64,000 nucleotides of DNA, taken from the NCBI RefSeq assembly GCF_901709675.1, contig NC_051092.1, positions 13,926,991-13,990,990 on the forward strand. Direction: 5' to 3'. The position numbers and the translations under genes were made by a program. Numbering within the stretch: position 1 is the first letter of the stretch; each line of letters opens with the position of its first letter. The notes beneath the pieces were generated by a model, which was not told the origin of the DNA, did not search any database, and was given only the letters and a program-made list of their open reading frames with translations. Shown here piece after piece: positions 14,341-24,495 of this stretch. The stretch is from Syngnathus acus (taxonomy: Eukaryota; Chordata; Actinopteri; Syngnathiformes; Syngnathidae).

Positions 14341-16450
14341 AAGTCACACGAATGACAGTTCTCTAATAAAGCGAGAAATTAAGGATATTGATCCGCGTAT
14401 TGACCGATCGTCGACTTTTAGTCACACTGACCCCCAACATGCAAAGGCTAATGAATCAATAGTGCAGGCAAGGTAAAACAACACGGAGCCTCAGATGATT
14501 AAAAACCAACAGACTGTGAATAGTTTTCCAGACTGATCCAAAATGGACACGCCATTAGGTACACCTGCAGAATGTAATGAAATCCTAAATAGCAAAAACT
14601 GTCTTTGAACCAAGGTGGGCACAGCATAAGCAGAATTTAAAGGCATTAATTAAGCAATTTTTGGGGTGAAATTGGCCAATTACTCCATTTTTATAATCAA
14701 ATTGGTTAGATCGCCAAATGATTCCCGAGCGCGGCACCGCTGCTGCTCACTGCTCCCCTCTCCCCCAGGGGATGGATTAAAATCACATGGGGATGGGTTA
14801 AATGCAGAGGACAAATTTCACCACACCCAGATGTGTGTGTGACAATCATTGGGACTTTAATCTTTAATCTTTTTTATTGTAAATAATTTTTTTCAAAAGC
14901 ACATTTTTTACAAATATTACAAAATATTTTTTAACTTGATTATATACTGTAATTGGTTATTGTATTTATCAAATGTTATGAATCTTTTTCCATTGGTTAG
15001 TTTTATTATTTTTAAACAAATTATCACTTGTGTCATTCCCAAGATATTTTACTTTTAATTGCAGGACGTATTTTAGGGATGGACAAACAATGAGTACTGG
15101 GCCGATACGAGCCATATTTTAAGGTATCCGTACTTGTGGAGGCTACCTATACTAGCCAAGAAAAAAAAAATTTGATATTGAGTATGTCCTCTTCAGCAAT
15201 CATCATTTGTGTCAGAAAGCTTCACTTCTTTTTTCACATGTAGCTAAACAAGAGGGTCAAAATATTAGAAACACCTCTCAGTAAAATGTAATCATATTAC
15301 CCTATTTTGATACAGTCCTGATATTTACTCTCATCGAAATATGCAACGATTGAAGTGGCCGACATGTACAACAGAGTAACACGCAACGGCTGCACCACAG
15401 GTCAGATTGTTGACTGGCCAGCAGTAACAAAGTCGTTACAAATAGACGCCACATGATTTCAGCTCATTCTGTCCTGCACAAATCTGCTCTGGCATCGCAA
15501 ACCGTAGGCAAAAAGTGCAACAATCAATAGACACACTGCTGCAGGGCAGTCCTTCTTGGAGGCTAATTGTTATCCATTCGTCAGGAAAACTATTACTTCC
15601 GTTGTGCAGTACAGCTGCTAACTGGATATTAAAGCCGGTGGTTCAATTTTGCCTTATTTCTCCAAAGGGAAGACAGAAGACACAAGAGTGCATTTTATTT
15701 CTGGGCTAATCAATGTGCCTCAGTATGCAGAATATTATAATTTTGATTTACTTTCACACCCAAGTGTACATCACAGAAATTCTATCCTCGTTTTTTTTTT
15801 TTTTTAATGTTTCTCCTCAGTGGCAAGTGAATTTTCAGCTTCCAAGGTCACACGGTCTTATGTCAAAGTCAAGCACAAAGAGCTGCAGTCAGGACCTGAA
15901 ACCTGGTGACATCTAGTCTAAAATAATAAGAACGTATACACTTTGGAGGAGAGGCAGACAGGTGCCATATAAATGCAAATACCATCTGCTGTCCTCCTCC
16001 CCCACTGGTAAGATGTAGGGAAGGCGATTTGTGGAGGGGCGGATGGTGAACATTGCAACGGCAGGCCATTTAAAACTCAGAGCTACCATCATTCCTCTTG
16101 TTGGGCCGCTTAATAAATAATCAAGCAGCTCTTATCGGGTTAGCACCATTTAAAAATTTCATTTCTTCCTTCCCCTGCTTGTTGAGATGTAGGTCAGATG
16201 ATAGCATTGCAGGGGGAGCGGACTTCAATAAGAGTAAACACTGCTATCATGCGGTTGATCTGGTAACTGCAACCTTCATATTCAGGGTTTGAAAAAGTCC
16301 ACACTCCCCTGTTCGAATGTCTTTTTTTGAGTGGAACAAAAAACTAAATTTTGAAATGAGAGCTATAATTGATGCATCTTCTAATTTGTCATTATTTTGT
16401 TGTTTCGTTTTGCGATTATTTTCTCATTTATGTTGATTGGGCAAACTTAC
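14341..16450. other. ano3 5' region, repeats
   Basis: No gene was recognised. Besides the SINE-like fragment it holds a stretch at about 15070-15170 (CTGGGCCGATACGAGC, GGTATCCGTACTTGTGG) that looks like a degraded interspersed repeat, and a poly-T run at 15791-15804. The single arm of the MITE-like family lies near 16286-16330. Confidence 0.5.
14712..14873 (+). mobile_element. SINE-like fragment with TTTAATC tail
   Basis: The segment runs from CCGAGCGCGGCACCGCTGCT through GATGGGTTAAATGCAGAGGA to GTGTGACAATCATTGGGACT and ends in a short TTTAATC repeat. From memory this is the recurrent 3' part of an interspersed SINE found in many teleost sequences. No RNA polymerase III box A/B head was confirmed, so it is probably 5'-truncated. 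The family name is not assigned. Confidence 0.6.
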
Positions 16451-16577
16451 CTGAGGTCTGCTCGCTTTGGGTGGTGTCTCCAGAGTGGGTGTGGGCAGCC
16501 GACGAGCTCCAGGAGGCTGACTGGCTGAGGCCAGCAGAGGAGCGGCATGCCCAGTTGGCCAGCAGGGGTACCCACAT
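16451..16577 (-). CDS. ano3: Candidate alternative first coding exon of ano3
   Basis: On the minus strand an ATG at 16577 opens 42 codons plus one base and ends at a strong donor (CTCAG|GTAAGTTTG) at 16451. The peptide starts MWVPLLANWACRSS and ends HSGDTTQSEQTSG. The exon ends in phase 1 with a G, exactly as the recognised first exon (13935-13980) does, so it could splice in frame to the exon at 6787-6993. It is more GC-rich than its surroundings. Alternatively the exon is 5' untranslated, or is read in a different frame. No acceptor was found that joins it in frame to the candidate exon at 19138-19177. The coding role is inference. Confidence 0.35.
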
Positions 16578-19137
16578 GCAAGTGTCCTGATGACATGATC
16601 CTCCTGCACATATTATATATCATATTGTCTCTAAGCACAACCTGGACATGGCAAATATGGGCACAATAATCAAAGCTTCCCATCATGTTACAGGACTTTA
16701 AAATCAGAAGCAAAGCACTGGAATATACATTTATTTTTTTCTAATCATTGGCAACAATTACATTCATGAAGGGGTTGATGTCCGTTGGCTTCGGTGTAAA
16801 CAACAGGAAGCAATGCGGGCCGCCCTTTGTTTCCAAACATCATGACTCACTGATGAATCGCCATGCACAGGTTGGACTGCAGCCTACATCACGTCACCTT
16901 GATGGCGCCCCATAAGAAAAAAGCCAGCGGGCAGACAGGCTGGTGTACACGCTAGTGGAACAATGAATTTTGCCCATGACAGCATCAACAATCATTACCG
17001 GCACACCAAAGCATTTCCCCCACCTGAATAAGCATATTTCATCAACCCTGTGGGATTTGGCTGCCATTAATGAAGATTATTGCACCAGCACTGATTGGCA
17101 AAGTGCAACTAGAGATGCTAGATCTTTTGGCAAGTGGTCAAATATGAGGGAGAGTGTTTCAGTCTAATATGACTGCACTCACTGAGTGAAAAACTGTCAT
17201 TAAACATTTCAGAAGGCATGGAGACATTAGATAAGATCGATATATGAGCAGGTGCTTCCTAGTTGAACTTCCTGCCTGGCTGATTATTTATTCAAAGAGA
17301 CAGTGCAATGTCACAACACTGCTCAGTTAAAGAAAAAGTGTATCATGTTCCACTAGCGAGTGAGTTAAAAAAATTAAAAAAAGTAAAATATGATGTGACC
17401 ATACACTGAGAAAAATGTCATTATTACAATAGAACTACTAAATAATAAAATAAAGGCTATCATCAGATACATAAATATTAGGTAAAGGGTGTGTGTATGC
17501 ACGTGTGTGTGTGTGCATCCAGCAATGTATTTCAATAAGGCATGTCCATGACAACAGGGCCTCTCAGAGTCAGCATGCACCTAAACAGCTCTTAAACAGC
17601 CTGCATTAGTGCTTGCTAAAAGCCCAAAACAATTTCTATCAAATCAGAAGGCGTCTTTTAAAGTTAGCAGTGCTTTACAGAAAAATTAAGATGCCATTTC
17701 ATAATTGTATATTTAAGTTGCTGCCGCATGCTGAAATCAAAAACATTTGCTTTCTTACTTCAAAAATCTTGACATAGTAATTGAATTTCATGTGCATCTA
17801 TGAAAGTATTACAAATGGAAAAAGGAATTACTAGGAAAATAATATCAAGTCCTTGTAATGTACACAAGGGTAGACAGTTGATCTAAAGCGTTGTATTTCA
17901 TTCATAAATTTATTAGGAGCAGGCATCAAACTCTCTGGATCATTCTTTTATTGGCTCTGATACTCCCACACCGGCGCAGCCCTCCCTCACGCAGATTCAC
18001 CTGCCTATGGTTACCTGCAAAATTACCAATATTGGGTTTAACCCGCCTCTGTGCAGAGTTAGGCTTTAAATGATGGAGGAGGACTCTGATATAGGTCAAT
18101 AAATTTCAGGTCAACAAATGCCCTGTTAGGGGTTAACACGCGTTTTGATGATGGCAAACAGCTAAACGAGGCTTCGGGCTCATAGATGTTCATTGATGTA
18201 AACATTGTCCTATTAGCTATCAGAACATGATCACAGTGTTGACATTTTTGCGTATGTGTGCCTGAGGCTGCGATGATCTGTACAGTAACAACAAATTGTA
18301 GTTGCAGCCTGCTTGCCTGCATGCATGCGTGCAAGCATTCAAAAGCAGCTCATTAAAGTCAATGGCTGTCATGCTCTGTGGCTCTTCAATGATATTTATA
18401 CACATGAAAAATTGTCCCTTATTATTCTGCAAACATTTAAGTGGAGCCATTTTTATTTTTTTAATATATACTGGGATGACCACTCTATTTTTCTCTTATG
18501 GACATGGAAAATAAGATGACGATTTTGCATGTCTGTTGTATGTTACATTCATTCTCAGTTCATGAATAAATTAAAACTAATAGATTGAATTTCATCTATT
18601 GTTTTCTCTCCAAAGGTTCTGCAATTTAACAGCATAAGTTTAAGCGATGACAAGAATGAATTATTTACTGTACTCAGTGGTGTGCAATCAACTCAAGAAG
18701 TTCATAGTGTCCAGAAGATGCTTTTTAGAGAGATCAAGTTCTTCTATCGTTTAGATATTTACATGAAGTATAATAAGCAAGCATGGTAAAGTGATGGGAT
18801 TGTCATGAACTTTAAGTCTAGGCATTAATGATACTTTTCTATCGACAATAGTCCGCCTATAATATCACTGACGTTGTCAATGATACAGTGTACAATGGCT
18901 ACTGATAATACTGCTGAATACGTATAGTCAGTTGATAATTAAGAACGGCCATGTTTATTTGAAAACTGAGTGATAGCCAAGAATGTATTTGTTGATACAC
19001 AAATTATGTCTATTCTTAATTATAACATAGGGAAAGTGACTTCAGTATTAAAAATATGTTACAAAATGCAAAAATCCATGGATTACAATTTCAAAGAGAA
19101 ACAAAGTTCAATTCAGTAAAAACTATTAGCAACTTAC
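16578..19137. other. Non-coding sequence in the ano3 5' region
   Basis: AT-rich sequence with a short GT-rich patch near 17490-17515. No exon, RNA gene or clear transposon was recognised. Confidence 0.5.
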
Positions 19138-19177
19138 CTGAGGAGCCATCAACATCCTGAGATACTTTCCCATCCAT
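19138..19177 (-). CDS. ano3: Candidate distal alternative first coding exon of ano3
   Basis: An ATG at 19177 opens MDGKVSQDVDGSSG and ends in phase 1 at a near-consensus donor (CCTCAG|GTAAGTTG). Like the other two candidate first exons it ends with the G of a split glycine codon and could be spliced to the exon at 6787-6993 or act as a leader exon. It sits about 1.27 kb from the divergent SVIP start codon, so its promoter would share the 19180-20440 interval. The assignment rests only on the open frame, donor quality and phase. Confidence 0.35.
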
Positions 19178-20446
19178 ATGTCATCAATGAAAATCCTCCA
19201 TCAGTAACTTTGTGATTGACACATGTACACCTTGTAAGGGCAGCATAATCTCACGAGGCTGCCGTTTCCCCTATAGTGCCGCACTTTGAGCTGCAAAATA
19301 ACCTGGAACGCTGCAGCCAGCATGGAGGGGAGGAGTTTGAAGCGTTTGTTGGGTGAAATCAGCTCCAGCATTAAACTGTCAAGCTTGAGAATACTGATTT
19401 GATGGAGCTGCTTTATGGAGCATCACTCACCCTCTCAAAAGGCTTGGACGTCACTCTTCCATCTCTCAGCCAATTACAACAAGAGGACAATATATTTTCA
19501 AAAGTGGACTTGGGTTGGATTTAGTGGAATAAATCAACGTTTGCAAAGGTCATAACTTTGTTTCATTAGATTAATGCAATTGTATCTGATGGAAGTCCCA
19601 CCAGCAGCAAAACATTAAGGACGCTGTCATTGGTACAGTATAGTATTAAAAAGAAAAAATGTTTGTGTCGTGAATATATGACATGATCCCATTGGCTTTC
19701 TTTTGCCAGTCAATCATAATTGTTGAGTAGCTGCCGTACAGTTAGTTTGCACTCCATTATTTCTGAGTGGTTGTCGTGCTGACCATTTTGTTCTTTCGCC
19801 ACATGGTGGTGCTACTGCACAAGCAGTCGAGCTTAGACGTAAACCCGAGTTGTGTTTAAGATCATAATGTTAAAAAGCAATTCAATAATGAACTAATGAA
19901 TTCACTCACACAACATTGGTAACAAATATTATTGACAATAAGCATGACAAATATATATATGCCACCCTTTTCTGAACAACATATTAACATTTTGTTCCAT
20001 AACATATTGCTATCGAAAATGCCTCTATCGTATAGTTCTTGAATTTACCACTTTACACTGGGTTAAATTATATATGTCAACCGGTTAAACTGTCACCAAA
20101 GCTCATTAGGACGTCTAAAACTTCCAAATACCGTGGTCTCTAAACAAAATATGCGAAGAGAATATATTGACTGGCTGGGTTGCATACGTCACTGTCGGGG
20201 CTGTGCTTCGTAGTTATCGCTTTTTAGCTTGAATGCTAATGTTAGCCGAAGCTAACGTCATGCCCCAGCACGTAGCCTCGACAGCCTTTAAGAGTAGAAG
20301 CTGCTTCTTACTTCTCTTTTGACCACCGATTTCAGAGTCGTCTAGTTTGTAGTGCAGGAGTTAGTTGGTAGTTTTAGCAACGAAGCGCAAAGAAGATAGA
20401 AGTCGAAAACTCATTTTCAACGTTGCTTTTTGCTTGGGAGTACAGA
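19178..20446. promoter_or_regulatory. Divergent interval between ano3 leader region and svip
   Basis: This 1.27 kb lies between the most distal ANO3 candidate exon (minus) and the SVIP start codon (plus). The SVIP-proximal part (about 20170-20446) must contain the SVIP 5' untranslated region and start site. It includes a palindromic GTTAGCCGAAGCTAAC at 20242-20257. No TATA box or named factor site was identified with confidence. Confidence 0.45.
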
Positions 20447-22526
20447 ATGGGGATGTGCTTACCCTGTCTTGGTGGGGCAGTTGACGACGCTGTTGACACT
20501 CCAGATCCAGTATGTAACTAAAAGAAATAACTTTTAACAATTGCTGTGCTATTAAATTGGCAAAGTAGTCCTCGAGATAATCTAGAAATCGTGTTAATGT
20601 TTACCGTTAGACTGACATGCTGGGCCAAGCCCGGTTAACCAAATTTGGGTTTGTTTACTTGTGAAGCTATACTTTTGTCGTGTTTCCAGGAGACAAGAAG
20701 GCGACAGTTGGCTGAAGCTGCAGAGAAAAGACAAAAAGAGGTAAAAATGTGTGTGTGGGAAAGAAACTCTTTGGCTCTTTCATACACAACGGACAGCTCT
20801 GCAATAAGCCCAGCTTCGTGTAGCTGTCATGTGACGTTTCAGTTTCACGACGGTCTTGGTGTTTTGGGCAACATGTAACACTATTAAGTGAAGACTTGTC
20901 TGGAAAAGACAAGACATTTTAAAGTTGCATGCAATTCTCAAAAGTACAGACCTGGTTATTCATTGAAATTTAGTTTTGCAACAGTGATTTGTTTCTTCAA
21001 AAGTCTCTAAGGTAAAATCATGTGTTCTAATTCGACACAAAAGTTTGGAAAGTTGAAATCAATGAAATGCAACTACTACGTCCAACAAAATGGATGCTAC
21101 TTCTCGCAAATGTATTTGCTAACAAATGACTAAATGTTTGAGCCATCTCCATTATTGCATTGCTTTTCCATGCCGGGAGCCCCTGTTCACATGCTGGCTG
21201 TCGAGTTGGACCATATAGGGGGAAAAAATCCTCCCTTGTTGCACTTACGCATTTTTTTTACTGTGATGTGCGTGCACAGGCATTCTAAAGCAGCCACGCC
21301 GGCAGACTATCAGAGAAGATGTTTTATATTTTGCTCCAGAGTGTTCTGCTTAAAACAGGACTTTATATTTAAACTCAGCTGCCAAGAAACCTTAGTTTTA
21401 CAGATATCAAGTCTGATGTCCCAGAAGAGCATGTGACAATAATGGTTACACCATGTTATTGACCCTTTATTTATGTATTTCAGGAGAGTATCATTTAGAA
21501 CAGAGGCCACTTTTAGAAAATCTTTTTTTTTTTTCTGAACTACTAATCTTTTTACTGTTAAACAGACATGATGTGTGTATGGTGGAAAAGGGATTTGTTG
21601 CAGAGCTCTGTCATGTGTCTTGAAGTCAACTGATATATTTAAAAGAGAAAAAAAAAAGAAATTAAGATGGTCTTGAGTGAGCAATGTTTTACTGTCCAGA
21701 GAAGCCACTTGCGCATCCGTAAGACCCACACAAAAGCTGCCTTAAGGTAAGTAGACAAAAGGAGGTGACTCTGGATTGTCCCTTACCTCATCTGCCACGT
21801 CCTCTTTGGTCCCTCTAAGAGAAAGAGAGAGAAAAATAAGGCTCACTCTGGCACTGTGCGGAATAAATACTGCTAGCCTCACCCTTTCTACCATAAATCC
21901 AAATGCTGGATCTTAACCCACTCCCATATTGCAACACATCTTTTGTGTATAGTGTCTCTGAATGTCATACTTTTCTGGCAATAATACTGTTCGCCGCTTT
22001 GCTGGTTGCCATGCACCTTTATTGCTTAATTTGTTGTTGGTTTGCACAATAGCACGCTATTTGGACCCAACCCTAGCCCCGTGAATATATATTTCTCATT
22101 TTCTTCTTCAAAGCAACACCTGCAGTTTAATATTCTTGATTCTTTTTCAGACAGCACACAGGGGTGTTAAAAACCCAGAAGCGGTTGAAAGGAAAAGAAA
22201 AAAGCAAGAAGAGATTGAGAAACAGGCGATGAGTACATCCATGTCCAGCAGCAGTGGTGGCGGCTTGAGGGTAAGTCGATTTTGTGCCTGTTTTCATTGA
22301 GAATAACAATGTTTGGGCTGTATCAGTTTAGCTTTACGCTAACAAACATTACAAAGTGCCATAAACGGGCTGACAAACAGCATTGGTGTGATTCTTGAAC
22401 ACAAACGGTGGAGCAAACATGTAGACCGATATAAAAATACCCACAGGCATGTTTTCTTTATCCTCTGTAAAGAACAATTAAACACTAACACTGTTTGTGT
22501 TCGCTTTGCAGTGGCAGGTGGGCTGA
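20447..22526 (+). CDS. svip: Small VCP/p97-interacting protein (SVIP), complete
   Basis: Four coding exons, 20447-20509, 20690-20740, 22151-22270 and 22512-22526 (stop TGA), give 82 residues against 77 in human. The protein begins MGMCLPC. Gly2 is the N-myristoylation residue and Cys4/Cys7 are the palmitoylation candidates that hold the family on ER membranes. Exon 2 alone encodes ETRRRQLAEAAEKRQKE, the arginine-rich VCP-interacting motif (human counterpart EEKRAKLAEAAERRQKE). Exon 3 is a basic helix (ERKRKKQEEIEKQ) followed by a Ser/Gly stretch, ending GGGLR-WQVG. By family knowledge SVIP binds the p97/VCP N-domain, competes with gp78/Derlin assemblies and so restrains ER-associated degradation. 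All junctions are GT-AG and phase 0. It lies head-to-head with ANO3 and tail-to-tail with GAS2, as part of the conserved GAS2-SVIP pair. Confidence 0.96.
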
Positions 22527-24495
22527 ACCTGCGAGACTCAAAAGGTCCAAAACCACAAAGTGGATCTCTGCGAGATATTTTGAACAGCTTTCCGTATCTA
22601 TTTATGGTCTTTATTTTCATGATAGTTTGAGAGAAACGGCTCAAAGTGCTCAATGTTGATCCGTTAGATTTGATTGGGGCAGAAATGTCAAGAGCTTGTT
22701 GCCAAACTAGCTGGACAACCCAGTGGGTCTTACTAATTACAAGTTTCATCAACACAATAACTTGCATAACCATATTCACTGTACATTTTATTCTCCAAAC
22801 ATGATTTAGACTCATTCCACTGTTTGAAACCATGATAGGTTGGACTTTGTCATTCATTTTTGGTGAAAGCTGGAGTTTTTATCATCACATCCTTAAAATA
22901 AATGCATAAGTCATAATTTGACAAAATATATTTTGCCTCAAGCATTGTAAAGGCCAGCTCTGGTAAAATGGGCTACATCCTTAGCTACACAGATTGTTCA
23001 ATTGTATCCCTAAAATGAGATTTATAATCAGTCTTTGATTCAGTTTTTTGTTTTCTGAAAAAATAAAAAAAAAAGACTTAGGCCATTATTTTAGGAAGGT
23101 GACTATACGTAAACAATGTTTCTAGAGAGTGTTATTTTTGAGTGTCAGGATTGCAAATAACATTACCAACTCCAGCTACATTTATGATGAACGCTAACAC
23201 TACACTTCTGCATTTCATTTTGTGCACAATTTCATTTTGCTGCCATGAATTTCACATGTGGTAGCCACGTGCTTAACCTGCTGAATTTCTTACAAACTGC
23301 GTTGCCTGCCATATGTAACCGTTTATATTAAGCACAGTTGTATGTGTGTATACACTTGAATTATCAGCAAACTGCAATGTGAATATATAATCTAGTGAAG
23401 AACTGAAGGATTTATAATGAAGGTATTTAAGGTTGGGCTAAGTGCATTTCTCACTGCTATGACTTGATTTGTAAAGGCTTTCGGCTTTTGGTCGAAAAAA
23501 TAATCAAGCCAATGTAATTTGCTACAATAAATTACCTTTCTGATATGACTATCTGGATTTTCTTTGCATATATTTATTGTATATTCAGAATATGAAATCT
23601 AAATTACCAGTGACACGCTGCAATGCGTCAAGTGTTGCTACCGAGGTCATGTCGGGTTTTTTGTTTCACCATTTTACTCACCTAGTCAGTCAGAAAAGAC
23701 ACTTATGGAAAATATTCCAAGTTGTAAAATCTAATCAGCATTTATTAATAAAAGGTTAACTTCATGTGCTCAGCTTTTCATCTTCAAAAGGAGAAAATAA
23801 TGTTTTATTTCTTAACCTTTAGAGGGCAGCAAAGTAGAAGAAATAAAGCAGGTGCGGGGAAACAAAAATATAAAGTAGCTCACAATAGCGGTCCTCTTTT
23901 AATTGTTAATTTTATTCTTTTGAATCAGTAATGGGCTTAGTGCCAGCGTGCTATTAGCATAAATACATTAGCATGTGGCTATATATCATGTACTGCATTT
24001 GCTAATTCTATGCTAAAAAAATCACTTCTGTTACTCAAATGAGTCCATAAAACGAGAGTATATAAAATAATAATGGATAAACAACTAAATATATACAAAT
24101 GAGGTTTCCATATCTTGTAGTAGTACTATGTATATGTAAACATGGGAGTGCTCTGAACAATGGATAACAAACCACTTTGGGCTTCGCTGTTTTTTTTTTC
24201 TTTTTCACTTTGTAAATCAACATTCACTTAAGCGTCACAGTTTTAATGTGGTACACATGTCAACTTTGTGTTAATGGGAAAAAAAATATTGAAAGTCCAC
24301 TGGCATGGAATATAAACTGTATTTATCGGTTCAAAAAGTCCAATGAAGTTATAGATTTAGGCACATAACTAAAAGGAAAAATAATGTGGGGGAAAAAAAA
24401 CTATCTTGGTTATAATATTATGAAATGAAATGTACACCATGTACAGCCAGTTGACTTTAAATGTCTACATGAACGTCTCGCACCTCCAGTCTTCA
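22527..24495. other. Convergent svip/gas2 3' region
   Basis: This holds the 3' untranslated regions of SVIP (plus) and GAS2 (minus) and the short spacer between them. Minus-strand AATAAA hexamers at 23741-23746 and 23804-23809 are candidate GAS2 polyadenylation signals, about 690-755 bases past its stop. A 172-codon antisense frame at 22339-22857 has no recognisable homology and overlaps the SVIP tail. Confidence 0.55.
22897..22902 (+). promoter_or_regulatory. svip: Polyadenylation signal, svip
   Basis: An AATAAA hexamer lies 371 bases after the SVIP stop codon and is the first canonical one downstream. The 3' untranslated region would then be about 390 bases. Confidence 0.55.

Noticed and set aside
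22339-22857. 172-codon minus-strand frame
   Set aside because: Antisense to the last svip exon and 3' untranslated region with no recognisable homology; open by chance.
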